From Caldalkalibacillus mannanilyticus JCM 10596 (GTDB lineage Bacteria; Bacillota; Bacilli; Caldalkalibacillales; JCM-10596): a DNA stretch of 64,000 bases. Position 1 is the first letter of the stretch. The number at the start of each line of letters is the position of its first letter. The translations under genes were made by a program, and so were the position numbers. The DNA is taken from the NCBI RefSeq assembly GCF_000615945.1, contig NZ_BAMO01000027.1, positions 1 to 64,000 of the forward strand. Direction: 5' to 3'. The notes below the pieces were generated by a model. The model did no database searches and had not been told where the DNA came from. It saw nothing but the letters and a program-made list of their open reading frames with translations. Shown one piece after another: positions 52,899 through 63,421 of the stretch.

Positions 52899-53576
52899 GT
52901 GAATACGAACATTCTAGTTGTGGATGATGATATACATATTCGTAAACTCATTCGTTTATATCTTGAGAATAGCCAATTCACAGTGACAGAAGCCTGCGAT
53001 GGAAGAGAGGCATTGAAGCTGCTTGCTGAAAAGCAAATAGATTTAGCGATTGTAGATGTAATGATGCCCCATGTGGATGGAATTGAACTAACAGAGGATA
53101 TCAAATCGTTTATGTCGATACCGATCCTGATGGTGACAGCCAAAGGAGAATCCAAGGATAAGGTAAAAGGATTTACAGCAGGAACAGATGATTACCTAGT
53201 AAAGCCCTTCGATCCAGTTGAACTTGTCCTAAGAGTCAAAGCCTTGTTAAAGCGGTACAATGTAAGCTCAGAAAAAAGGGTCAAACTCGGCTCTGTTGTG
53301 ATTGATGTAGAAGGTCTGCTTGTACACTCTAACAACCACACTTTGTATTTGAAAAAGAAGGAGTGTGAGCTGCTCTTTGTTTTAGCTGGTTCACCAGGGA
53401 AAATATATACTCGTACTCAACTTATTGAAAAAATATGGGGCTATGATTATGAAGGGGATGAACGGACAGTAGATGTCCATATTAAACGGCTGAGAGAGCA
53501 GTTGAGTTTGTTTCCTGAACTGACGATTACCACCGTTAGAGGGTTAGGGTATCGCTTGGAGGAGTTATCATCATGA
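52899..53576 (+). CDS. OmpR/PhoB-type response regulator
   Basis: 225 residues from GTG 52899 (GAGGGTGG upstream). Receiver domain with phosphoacceptor D53 (LAIVDVMMPHVDG), T (VTAKGES) and K (LVKPFDP); C-terminal winged helix (GDERTVDVHIKRLREQL...TVRGLGYRL). Partner kinase follows at once: its ATG overlaps this stop (ATGA). Resembles the YclJK system of B. subtilis; signal unknown. Confidence 0.93.
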   Translation: MNTNILVVDDDIHIRKLIRLYLENSQFTVTEACDGREALKLLAEKQIDLAIVDVMMPHVDGIELTEDIKSFMSIPILMVTAKGESKDKVKGFTAGTDDYLVKPFDPVELVLRVKALLKRYNVSSEKRVKLGSVVIDVEGLLVHSNNHTLYLKKKECELLFVLAGSPGKIYTRTQLIEKIWGYDYEGDERTVDVHIKRLREQLSLFPELTITTVRGLGYRLEELSS

Positions 53577-54937
53577 TCAAAAAAAGCCTATACCTCCGAA
53601 TCGTTGGGACTTTTATCGGAGTGGTAACGATAAGCTTGGTCGCCTCTTACTTTGTTACTTCTATGTTTTTTCATCAGGAGGTTATATTTGAAGAAGAAGT
53701 CAATAAAGTCACGACAGGAGTTGCCCAGCTTGTAAGTTTAACTGAGCATGATAAAATTCCGACGATGATTGAAACCCTCAATCAATTTAATTTTGAAGTG
53801 TTATTTGTTCATCAAAATGGGAGTCGTTATTCGAACAAAGAGCCTTCATTCTCAGTGAGTGAAGAAATGTTAGAGGAGATTATCAGTGGATCAGAGCAAG
53901 TCCCGATTTTACTGCCCTATTCAAGCAAGAAAGCAACTAGACTAGTGGGAATGCCGATTGAAATTGATAATGAAAAATATGGGTTATTTATCAACTTTAA
54001 TTATGAAGAAGAAGTGAGAGCACTAAAGCGGGTCACGCTATTTGCCCTTTTTCTCGTTTTATTTATGGGTAGCTTGTTCATTCTACTCGCTTCACGTCAT
54101 CTGGTTCACCCTATTAAAAGAGTGACCCATGCTGCCAAACAAATGGCGACAGGAAATTTTTCCGTGCGTCTAAAGAGTAAGAACAAAGATGAGATAGGAG
54201 AATTAATCACAAGCTTCAATTATATGGCGGCTGAATTAGAGAAAATTGATAGGATGAGAGAAGATTTTGTCAGCAATGTATCTCATGAAATTCATTCTCC
54301 TCTCACTTCAATCAAAGGGTTTACGAAGGCACTTCGAGATGAGGTCATCCCTAAAGAGCATCAAAAAGAATATCTGGATATTATCTATCAGGAATCAGAT
54401 CGTCTTTCCAGATTAGGAGAGAGCTTATTACAATTAGCTTCTCTTGATTCAGAGCATCACCCCTATCATCCAGTGAAATATAGATTGGATGAGCAGCTAA
54501 GAAGAACTGTCTTGGCAACAGAGCCGCAATGGAAAATAAAAAATCTGCACATTCAATTAGATTTAGCATCGATCGAGGTGGTCGCAGATCAAGACTTATT
54601 CGAACAAGTCTGGTTAAATCTGCTGACCAATGCCATTAAGTATTCTGATGAGGAAGGTACGATTGGAATCAGCTTAGAAAGGCAGAACGATGAAATCATA
54701 GTAAGAGTTCAAGACTCGGGCAAAGGGATTCCCGAAGTCGCGATACCACATCTTTTTGAACGATTTTATAAAGTGGATCAAGCAAGGAGCAGCTCGATTA
54801 AGGGAAATGGACTTGGTTTGTCCATTGTGAAGAAAATCCTGTCCATTCATGGTTGTACTATTGATGTTGAAAGTGAAGAAGGGGCTGGCTCCACATTTAG
54901 TGTAAGGATTCCCTTCCAGCCTATACAGGAAAAATAG
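53573..54937 (+). CDS. Sensor histidine kinase
   Basis: 454 residues. Two membrane helices (about 8-28 and 157-177) flank an extracellular sensor. HAMP (RVTHAAKQMATGNFSVRLKS) is followed by the HisKA box with H238; the motif reads SHEIHSPLTS instead of the usual SHELRTPL. HATPase motifs: NAIKYS (N box), DSGKGIP (G1) and KGNGLGLSIVKKI (G2). Partner of the preceding regulator. Confidence 0.93.
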   Translation: MIKKSLYLRIVGTFIGVVTISLVASYFVTSMFFHQEVIFEEEVNKVTTGVAQLVSLTEHDKIPTMIETLNQFNFEVLFVHQNGSRYSNKEPSFSVSEEMLEEIISGSEQVPILLPYSSKKATRLVGMPIEIDNEKYGLFINFNYEEEVRALKRVTLFALFLVLFMGSLFILLASRHLVHPIKRVTHAAKQMATGNFSVRLKSKNKDEIGELITSFNYMAAELEKIDRMREDFVSNVSHEIHSPLTSIKGFTKALRDEVIPKEHQKEYLDIIYQESDRLSRLGESLLQLASLDSEHHPYHPVKYRLDEQLRRTVLATEPQWKIKNLHIQLDLASIEVVADQDLFEQVWLNLLTNAIKYSDEEGTIGISLERQNDEIIVRVQDSGKGIPEVAIPHLFERFYKVDQARSSSIKGNGLGLSIVKKILSIHGCTIDVESEEGAGSTFSVRIPFQPIQEK

Positions 54938-55004
54938 AAAGAGATGTATAGTGAGCTTATATAGAAGTGTAGATGGATAAAGATGAAAAAAGGAGAGAAG
55001 GATC

Positions 55005-55740
55005 ATGGCTATCAGAACGGTCGATATGAAAAATCTCAAATTATTAAAAACAGAGCTAACTCGTTTTATGATGACGTATAAATTTGCTTTAGATGAAATG
55101 AATACAAAGATTGATATCCTTAAACAGGAATTTTCGTACATCCATGATTACAATCCAATTGAACATGTGAAATCGCGAATTAAATCACCTGAAAGTATTT
55201 TAGAAAAAAGTATATAAGAAGGGCTATCCACTAACATTACCTTCAATTAAGGAGAACATACAGGATATTGCAGGCATTCGTATTACGTGTTCTTTTATCT
55301 CGGACATCTATGAACTAAGCGCGATGCTACAGAATCAAAAAGACATCAAAGTGATAGAATGCAAGGATTATATTAAAAACCCAAAGCCCAATGGTTATCA
55401 AAGCCTACACTTAATTTTAGAGGTTCCTATCTTCATGACGGATCGAGAGGAGCAAGTTTGTGTAGAAGTTCAAATTCGTACGATTGCTATGGATTTTTGG
55501 GCGAGCTTAGAGCATAAGATCTATTATAAATACAATAAAGAAGTTCCTCAAAGATTGATCAATGAATTAAAGGAGGCAGCAGAGTCAGCTGCACAATTGG
55601 ATCAAAAAATGGAGAAAATACACAAAGAAATGAATGAAATGAAGGAATTACTGAATAGCGAGGACGATATTCATGAATTAGTGATTAATAATGAACGATT
55701 CCATTTGCCATTTGATCTTTTGCTCCCGTTAAAGGAATAG
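55005..55740 (+). pseudogene. Small alarmone synthetase (RelQ/YjbM-like), frameshifted
   Basis: The synthetase domain should make (p)ppGpp from ATP and GDP/GTP. Motifs: NPIEHVKSRIKSPESILEK, IQDIAGIRITCSFISDIYEL, KPNGYQSLHL and EVQIRTIAMDFWASLEHKIYYK, followed by a coiled tail LDQKMEKIHKEMNEMKELL. The frame breaks in the A-run at 55204-55209: six A residues where five give EKVYKKGYPLTLPSIKENIQ. Repaired length about 244. ATG 55005 follows AGGAGAGAAGG. Confidence 0.88.
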
Positions 55741-55747
55741 TAGAATA

Positions 55748-56035
55748 ATGAGAAATCTAATCAGTTGGATCAGTCTTTTTGTACTTTGTTTAGGAGCTTT
55801 GTACCTCATTCACACTGTTTCATTCATGCTGTATGGCTATTTACAAACGATGCTGTATACACCCGATATTCAGGAGGTATCTGCATCAAGAGCTCATTTA
55901 AGCAATACAGTGTCATTGGGAGGCATGAAGCAGGTCAGCTGGTGGGAGCGTTCCTTTCCTGTTTTTGCTGTGATTACATCATTGATTCTATCATTTTATC
56001 TTACAAAACAACTCAACAAAAAGAAGCATCAGTAA
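55748..56035 (+). CDS. Small two-TM membrane protein
   Basis: 95 residues. Hydrophobic helices at about 8-28 (LFVLCLGALYLIHTVSFML) and 68-86 (VFAVITSLILSFYL) with a polar loop between. No family recognised. It follows the alarmone synthetase by 7 bp, so it is likely cotranscribed. A strong terminator follows. Confidence 0.7.
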   Translation: MRNLISWISLFVLCLGALYLIHTVSFMLYGYLQTMLYTPDIQEVSASRAHLSNTVSLGGMKQVSWWERSFPVFAVITSLILSFYLTKQLNKKKHQ

Positions 56036-56069
56036 TACAGTAATAGATTAACCCTTATTTGAAGTTTTT

Positions 56070-56108
56070 TGAGGCTTGGGATCTTTGTCCCAAGCCTCTA
56101 TTTTTTTC
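56070..56108 (+). terminator. Intrinsic terminator
   Basis: GAGGCTTGGG pairs with CCCAAGCCTC, followed by TATTTTTTT. Confidence 0.92.
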
Positions 56109-56139
56109 AAGTTGCTTAACAGGGCAGGGTAAAAAATGC

Positions 56140-56160
56140 TTGTATAGAAATTGTATAGAA
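56140..56160 (+). repeat. Tandem direct repeat TTGTATAGAA, 11-bp period
   Basis: Two copies of TTGTATAGAA at 56140-56149 and 56151-56160, upstream of the polysaccharide operon. One helical turn apart, so suitable for a response regulator dimer; the exact promoter is not clear. Confidence 0.6.
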
Positions 56161-56244
56161 CGATTTGCTATGCTAAAAACCTCACTTTGCTCAGGAATTT
56201 GTAGATTAAAGTCGAATGTTGTAAAAAAGAGGTGTTGAATTAGC

Positions 56245-57620
56245 ATGGCGAAGATAAGTACGGTTGACCAAAAGCTAAAAAGGAAGGATCCAGTAAAGCA
56301 ACTAGATCAAGAAAACTTTAGCATTTTATTTTTTTGTGAAGATCAGAATATAGCTCATCAAATAAGAGGACAAAATTGGGAAAGTGAGAAGATCCACGTT
56401 ACATTCGCTATGGACATAGAGGAAGCCACTGGGTTGCTCTATGAAACTCCTCCTACTCATATTGTACTGATTGATTTGCATGATTCTCCCATTTGTCAAA
56501 CTCTTTATCAGGAAATCTATGAACACTGCAAATGGCTGGATATTCCTATTTTTTATAGTGTAGGAGAATTCCAAGAAATGAAGCAAGATTACTTATATCA
56601 ATTTAATGACGTTCTCTTGTATCCATTTACCAAAGAAGAAGTACTACTAAGAATGCAATTGGAGCAAGAACGAAAGAACAAGGTGAAATCCATTGAGAAT
56701 CCATTGCTGGGAAATGGAATATATGATTTTGCCTTTTGTTCATTTTTTTATCAGGTCCATTTAGCTATATTAGCGCGAGTCAAAAAGCCTTTTACCTTAT
56801 TGTTTGTATCTGTAGGTGATCAAGAACAGCCTCAAGGCTTGCAAGGAACCTCTCCTATGCCATTGTACGGAAAGAGCATAGCAGAGCGGATCGTGAGTCA
56901 AGCAAGGGACTCTGATTTTGTCTTTAAAATGAATCATCAAGATCTTGCGATTATACTCCTTATTCCGGGGAAAAAGAAGCAAGATATTTCTTGAAACGAG
57001 TTCAGCAGAGCTTAGAAGAGGGGGGATTCTCTACGAATGGAATCCCAGAAGAACAGAGTCCACAGTTAAAAACGAGCATCGTTGAAATTAGAAATGAAAA
57101 AGCACAATGGAATGAAGTCATAGAGGAGGGACGCAGGGCATTAGAGGAAACGGATGATACCGCCTTATTGTCAATCAATGTTGTCAATAAGTTTATTGCA
57201 CAAGAAACAGAGGTAATCAAAGTATCAATTGTAGAATCAGACTCCATTGTTTCTAGTATTCTAGAAAACCTGCTAAAAGATATGGAAATCAACCATACTC
57301 TTCTTGATATCACAACGTATTCTGATGGAAATGAGTTTCTCGAATCTCAGAGTCATCTTTCTCCCAATACCCATTTTGTTATCATCAATGATATTCTTCC
57401 CAAAAAAGATGGATTAGAAATTGTTCACGAGTTAAGACAGCTCCCTAATACTGGAAAGTACATTATTTTCATGTTATCAACGAAGAAAACAGATGAAGAT
57501 ATGATTTATGCGTTTCAAATGGGAGTGGATGATTATATGACGAAGCCGTTTAATCTAAGAATGTTGGAAGCAAGAATAAAACGATATCTGACGGGACTGA
57601 GATCAACATGTTCCATATAG
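56245..57620 (+). pseudogene. REC / degenerate GGDEF / REC signalling protein, frameshifted
   Basis: An N-terminal receiver-like domain (about 25-150; ILFFCEDQ...HIVLIDLHDS...LLYPFTKEEVL). A central degenerate GGDEF-like domain (about 155-300; LLGNGIYDFAFC, with no GGDEF motif). A C-terminal receiver domain (VIKVSIVESDS, phosphoacceptor in INDILPKKDG, K in MTKPFNLRMLE). The frame breaks near 56970: GGGGAAAAAGAAGC should have six A residues, giving GKKEARYFLKRVQQS, so one A is missing; repaired length about 458. A c-di-GMP-binding or signalling role is inferred. First gene of the operon. Confidence 0.83.
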
Positions 57621-58648
57621 AAATTATGTTTGTATTAGGATGTATTGCCGCTTTAGTTGTTGTTCTATCTATCGTTTTAATGTTTTTAATGATTCGACGT
57701 GTGTTGGAACAGAAAAACGAAGAAAAAATGAGGGGTTTTATGACAAACCACAGCTCTGAGTTTTTTAACTACCTGATGAAAGGGGAGCCTCTATCTGAGG
57801 AGATGATCCCTACATCAGTATGGAAAATAAGAGCGATAGAAGAGGTTTTTAACCGATATTTAAAAAGCATTCATAGTGAAGAAATGCAATCAAGAATCAC
57901 ACAATTTGTTGAATTACACATGCTTTCATACTATCGTCGCCGGTTAAGAAGCAGAAAGTGGAGTCATAGAATGAATACCCTACATTATATTCATGACTTT
58001 AAGATTGGGGCTTTACTTGAAGATGTAGAGAAGATGCTCCGTTCTTCCAAGCAATATTCCAAGGAAGAATACTTTCAAATGATTAAGGTTTTAATGGTCC
58101 TTTCTGACTCAAATGCACTGAAGTACCTACAGGAAAAACAAGTAGAGTACACTCAACTAGAATATCGGAAGCTGCTCTTTGAAATATCTGAGGAAAAAAT
58201 CGCTAATTTATTACCTTCCTTTGATCAGCTGTCACCTGAACTTCAATTGAGTGTCATTGATGTCATTGGAATGAGAAAGCTAGAACCTTTTCTTCCGTTT
58301 TTGGAAGAAAAAATAAAAAGCGATGATCGTGAAATTCGATTAGCTATTTTAAAAGCCATGACACATTTTTCTTACATTCCAAACTTCCAGCAATATCTAT
58401 ATTTTGTTGAATCAGATTATTGGGAGGAAAGAATGCTGATGGCTCGATTATTTGTTCAGGTGAACCGTTCAGAAGCAGAACCTTTTTTACGTCAGCTTAT
58501 TCAAGATCCCTCATGGTGGGTACGATCTCAAGCTGCGAGATCCCTTATTTCGCTGAAGAATGGTAGCAAGTTACTAGAATCGATTATTAGTTATAGTGAA
58601 GATCGCTATGCGATTGATATGGCTAGAGAAGTGTTAAGGAAGGTTTAA
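57608..58648 (+). CDS. Membrane-anchored HEAT-repeat protein
   Basis: 346 residues. N-terminal membrane helix (IMFVLGCIAALVVVLSIVLMFLMI) then HEAT-like helical repeats (LPFLEEKIKSDDREIRLAILKAM, WWVRSQAARSLISLKNG). Such repeats bind other proteins. Its ATG overlaps the end of the previous gene by 13 bp, so it is coupled. It may scaffold the glycosyltransferase encoded next. No catalytic motif. Confidence 0.83.
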   Translation: MFHIEIMFVLGCIAALVVVLSIVLMFLMIRRVLEQKNEEKMRGFMTNHSSEFFNYLMKGEPLSEEMIPTSVWKIRAIEEVFNRYLKSIHSEEMQSRITQFVELHMLSYYRRRLRSRKWSHRMNTLHYIHDFKIGALLEDVEKMLRSSKQYSKEEYFQMIKVLMVLSDSNALKYLQEKQVEYTQLEYRKLLFEISEEKIANLLPSFDQLSPELQLSVIDVIGMRKLEPFLPFLEEKIKSDDREIRLAILKAMTHFSYIPNFQQYLYFVESDYWEERMLMARLFVQVNRSEAEPFLRQLIQDPSWWVRSQAARSLISLKNGSKLLESIISYSEDRYAIDMAREVLRKV

Positions 58649-58653
58649 CTATA

Positions 58654-60075
58654 ATGGATGTATTTATGAAGTTGTTAGAAGCGTTGTTTCTTGCTGTTGG
58701 TTGGTTTATTTTAATCTATATGTTATTTGTCATTGCCTTTTATACCTTTTTGCTCGTGTTTTCCTTTTTTCAACTGCGCAGAGAGGCAAATCTATATAAG
58801 TCAGAAGTAAATGAAGAATACCTCAATGCAAATTATACTAAGCCTGTATCAATTATTGTTCCTGCTTACAATGAAGAAGCAGGAGTCATTGAAAGTGTTC
58901 GCTCTCTCTTAAGCTTAAGGTACCCACAAGTAGAAATTATTGTTGTCAATGATGGTTCTACCGATCAAACCCTAGCGGCAATGATCGAGCATTTTCAAAT
59001 GGTAAAAATTCATCGTGCGGTACGCAAGCAGCTAGAGTCGGAACCAGTTAAGGCGATCTATCAATCGAACATTATTCCCCATCTTTACTTAGTGGATAAA
59101 GAAAATGGAGGAAAAGCAGATGCTTTAAACACAGGCATCAATGTGTCAAGGTATCCTTATTTTTGTTCCATTGATGGGGACTCGATTCTTGAGATTGATG
59201 CTCTATTAAAAGTAATGAAGCCGATTGTAAAATCAAAAGATGAAATTATTGCTTCAGGTGGGAGTATTCGAATTGCCAATGGATGCGACATTCAAATGGG
59301 AAGTGTACTCAGTATCCGTCTTTCCAAAAAACCACTTGTCATCATGCAAGTGATCGAGTATTTAAGGGCCTTTCTCATGGGCAGAGTGGGATTAAGTCGA
59401 TACAATATGCTCTTAATTCTATCAGGGGCTTTTAGCGTTTTTTCAAAAAAATGGGTCATTGAAGCTGGAGGCTACTCTGTAAAAACGGTGGGCGAAGATA
59501 TGGAGCTCGTCGTTCGCTTGCATCGCATGATCAAAGAAAGAAACCTTAACAAACGAATTGAATTTGTTACAGATCCTGTTTGTTGGACGGAAGCTCCTGA
59601 AAAAATGGGTGATTTACAAAGACAGCGGAGCCGCTGGCATCGTGGCTTGCTGGAGAGCTTATGGCGACATAAAAAAATGGCGTTTAATCCCAAGTATGGA
59701 TTAGTGGGAACCCTTTCTATTCCGTACTTCTGGATTGTAGAATTATTGGGTCCTGTCATTGAATTGATGGGGTATCTCTTTTTCCTTATTTCTATATTGA
59801 TTGGGGATGTGTACCTGCAATTCGCTTTCCTTCTCTTGCTTTTAATGCTGCTTTATGGCTCAGTTCTATCCATGGTTTCGGTTTTGTTAGAGGTATGGAA
59901 TTCGAATAAATATCCGAAAATTAGCGATGTCATTGCTCTGTTCCTGTATTCTCTTTCAGAAACACTTTGGTTTAGACCTCTTACTGTTTTATGGAGATGT
60001 GCAGGTATTGTCCAATGGATCACACGATATCGTAACTGGGATACACTTCAGCGGAAAGGGATATCTAAAATATAG
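58654..60075 (+). CDS. Processive family-2 glycosyltransferase
   Basis: 473 residues. Catalytic domain with D100 (VNDGSTD), DxD D174/D176 (SIDGDS), E281/D282 (VGEDMEL) and Q324xxRW328 (QRSRWHRG), the pattern of processive synthases such as IcaA, BcsA and hyaluronan synthase. One membrane helix precedes the catalytic domain and about four follow (VELLGPVIELMGYLFFLISILI, AFLLLLLMLLYG). It would polymerise a UDP-sugar and export the chain. Product not predictable. Neighbours support an exopolysaccharide. Confidence 0.92.
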   Translation: MDVFMKLLEALFLAVGWFILIYMLFVIAFYTFLLVFSFFQLRREANLYKSEVNEEYLNANYTKPVSIIVPAYNEEAGVIESVRSLLSLRYPQVEIIVVNDGSTDQTLAAMIEHFQMVKIHRAVRKQLESEPVKAIYQSNIIPHLYLVDKENGGKADALNTGINVSRYPYFCSIDGDSILEIDALLKVMKPIVKSKDEIIASGGSIRIANGCDIQMGSVLSIRLSKKPLVIMQVIEYLRAFLMGRVGLSRYNMLLILSGAFSVFSKKWVIEAGGYSVKTVGEDMELVVRLHRMIKERNLNKRIEFVTDPVCWTEAPEKMGDLQRQRSRWHRGLLESLWRHKKMAFNPKYGLVGTLSIPYFWIVELLGPVIELMGYLFFLISILIGDVYLQFAFLLLLLMLLYGSVLSMVSVLLEVWNSNKYPKISDVIALFLYSLSETLWFRPLTVLWRCAGIVQWITRYRNWDTLQRKGISKI

Positions 60076-60116
60076 AATAGAACTATTTTGATATAGTAAG
60101 AAGGGTGACCGGTAAC

Positions 60117-63100
60117 ATGAAAAGATTATTAATATTGCTCGGCTGCATACTCATCCTCCTTTTAATCCCCATGTTTTTATGGTTTTTGGAGGAGAGGAGC
60201 GACTTAGAAATTGTCATTATAGACAAAACGGTTCCTGATGAAACATATCGAGAACATCAAGGGACGGTCTGGGTTTTAAATCATTTTCGTCATGCGAAGA
60301 AAGCTATTCATCCAGCCAAAGATTACTATGGTTTTGTGCCTAATGAGAGAAATCAGACCTATGATATTCGTGAGCTGCCTGAGTCATATGATGACGTAGA
60401 TGTCATCTACATGACAGATAGCTACGGTGTCTATGAGGATGATGTTCCTTGGCTACATCCTAATAGAGAAAGGGAAGGGGCACGCTCTTCTCTCCTCTAT
60501 GGTGGGGTTGAGATGAAAGAGTGGATGGCGATCTATAATCGTCTAACGAGTGAAAAGAAAAGTACATTTATATTAGAATTTAACTCATTCGCTTCGCCAA
60601 CAGAAAAAAGTGTACGCGATAGTATGACAAGGTTTTTAAACATCGATTGGTCAGGGTGGATCGGACGTTACTTTGATGAGCTAAATCCTGATCTGAACCT
60701 TGAAATTCCACAATGGATTTTAGATACGTATGCTGATCAATGGAATTATGAAGGACCCGGTTTTGTCTTGGTCAATGAATATACTGGAGAATTAGTCGTT
60801 CTACTAGATCAAGAACATACTCTTTCTAAAGGCATAAAATTGACTTATACGGAGAAAGGGCAAAATAAATTCGGTCTAACGGAAAGCCTCATTATCAGTA
60901 CTGGTTTGATATTGTTCAAGCAAAGAATCAGGATGATGTTTTAGCCTATTATGATTGGGATGTAACAGAAGAAGGGAAAGCCTTATTAGAATCCAAGAAC
61001 ATTCCAATTCAATTTGCGGCGGTTATAGAGCATACTAGAGGGCAATCAAAAAACTATTACTTTGCAGGAGATTTTGCTGACGTGGCAAATGTTCCGATGC
61101 TTTACCAGTATAAAGGTTTAGCACAAATCATGTCATTTTTATATGATAAAAACTCAGAAAAATCCTTTTACTGGAAGACGTATGTCCCTATGCTAGATAC
61201 GATCTTGTCGGAAAGTAAGGAGGAGATGGTAGCTGAAACGTCCGAAAAAGAGGCGATAGCTTCTCTTGCCTACGAGAAAAATATTGCTTATAATGCTAGA
61301 ATAAACGAACAAGACTATGAAGTTCTAGTGGATGGAGAGTGGCAGAAGCTTGGAATAAAAGGGGTTAACCTTGGAATGGGGAAACCTGGGGTGTTCCCAG
61401 GTGAAGCGGCAATAACAGAAGAAGAATATTACCGTTGGTTTCAATATATTGGAGAGATGGGAGCTAATTCAATCCGTATCTATACATTGCATCCCCCTGA
61501 TTTCTACTATGCTTTGAAGCAATATAATGAAGAACATGAAACTCCGTTATATCTTTTTCATGGAGTATGGATTGAAGAAGAATCTCTTGTAGAAACCTTG
61601 GATGCTTTTCATGAGAGCCATACGCTGGAGTTTCAAGCTGAAATGAAACGGATCGTGGATGCGGTCCATGGTAACGCAGTAGTTGAGCCTAACCCTGGTC
61701 ATGCACATGGACTTTATCAGGCGGATATATCAGAGTATGTCATAGGGTGGATACTGGGTATTGAGTGGTATCCTATCATGGTCAAAGAAACAAATGATAA
61801 GTACCCGAATTTAGGAGATTACCAAGGACAATTTGTCGACACAATCAACGCCGAGCCATTTGAGTATTGGATGGCAGAGCAGATGGATGACATTATTTCC
61901 TATGAAATGGAGAAGTATCAATGGATGCGCCCCATTAGTTTTACCAATTGGGTGACGACAGACCTATTGACCCATCCAGCAGAACCGAATGAGGAAGAAG
62001 ATTTAGTGGGGGTCAATCCCAATGTGATTCACCTCAAGAAGGAAATGCAGAAGGTGAATCAATTTGCTTCCTACCATGTCTATCCCTACTACCCTGATTT
62101 CTTAAACTATGAGGAAGAGTATGTTAATTTCATTGATCATCGTGGTGAGAAAAATAACTATGCTGGATATTTAAGAGATTTGCACGAAGCACATGAGATT
62201 CCCGTTCTCATCGCTGAATTTGGTGTTCCAGGTTCGCGAGGATTAACGCATGAAAATCCTTCTGGCTGGAATCAAGGGTTTTTAGAAGAGGAGGAGCAAG
62301 GAGAAATCATTGTTCATCTCTATGAAGATATCGTGCAAGAGGGAATGCTAGGAGGACTTATCTTCACCTGGCAGGATGAATGGTTTAAGCGAACATGGAA
62401 TACAATGGATTATGATAATCCAGATCGAAGACCTTTTTGGTCTAATGCACAAACCAATGAACAGCAATTTGGATTATTAAGCTTCGATCGTCATAAAATA
62501 AGAGTCGATGGAAACAAAGAGGATTGGCAAAACACATCAAGCGTGTATACGGGGGATCAACAGCTTCAGGCGCTTTACATGGATCATGATGAACGTTACC
62601 TCTATTTACGCTTGGACATTAGAGATACTGAGGATTTATTCACCCATGGTTTTCCAATGATCTTATTCGATACCATTGAAAATCAAGGGAATCAGCATGT
62701 TCAAGGAGTAGATGATCTTCATCTAGATACAGGGATGGATTTTCTGCTGTATATCAAAAATGAAGAAGACGCTGCTGTGTTGGTGGATACCTATTATGAT
62801 TTTTTTGCTCTACAATATGTGCATACATTTCAAATGTTAAAAACAGATGATCCACTTCCTACTAACAATAGTGGGATCTTCAATCCAAGCCGTTTCGCTT
62901 TAAACCAAGAATTATATATTCCAAGTCAAGATCGGGTAATCCCATTTAGCTATTACGAAACAGGAAAATTACGTCATGGAAATGGTAACCCTGATGCACA
63001 AGACTACGATTCTTTAGCTGATTTCTATGTCAACAAGGAAGAAAAATGTATTGAGATAAGAATCCCATGGTTATTATTAAGCTTTAAAGATCCAACCTTA

Positions 63101-63367
63101 CGTGAAGTCATGGCTAATATTTACGGAGATGACCCTGATGGTGGTGAATTCATTGAAGGGATTCAGGTTTCCGTTCTGTATGTTCAGCCTACGGAAAAGG
63201 ACCGTGAAAGATATCAAGTACTGGATTCTTTACCAGCGAGGCAAAATGGCAGGATTTCAGAAGACATGATGAAGATGTATAAGTGGGAAAAATGGCAACA
63301 GCCATTGTATAAAGAGAGATTAAAAAAATCGTATGACATTGTGAAAAAAGCATTTACATCAGACTAA
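60117..63367 (+). pseudogene. Membrane-anchored glycoside hydrolase (GH2-type TIM barrel) with C-terminal CBM9-like domain, frameshifted
   Basis: Repaired length about 1083 residues. N-terminal membrane helix (LLILLGCILILLLIPMFLWFL). The catalytic barrel lies in the middle (GVNLGMGKPGVFPGEAAITEEEYYRWFQ, IIGWILGIEWYP, IPVLIAEFGVPGSRG with likely catalytic Glu). The C-terminal domain, DGNKEDWQNTSSVYTGDQQLQALYMDHDERYLYLRLDI, is of CBM9/DOMON type. Near 60887, GAAAGCCTCATTATCAG should read GAAAGCCCTCATTATCAG, giving LTESPHYQYWFDIVQAKNQ; one C is missing. ATG 60117 follows AAGGGTGACCGG. It probably trims or processes the polymer outside the cell. Confidence 0.87.
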
Positions 63368-63421
63368 TTCGATTAGTAGGAAATATCGAACGTTCACAAA
63401 GGTACAGATAAAGGTGAGCAT

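Noticed and set aside
55765-56043. 92-residue frame overlapping the small membrane protein
   Set aside because: Overlaps the 55748 gene in another frame and lacks a ribosome binding site or hydrophobic pattern; shadow frame.
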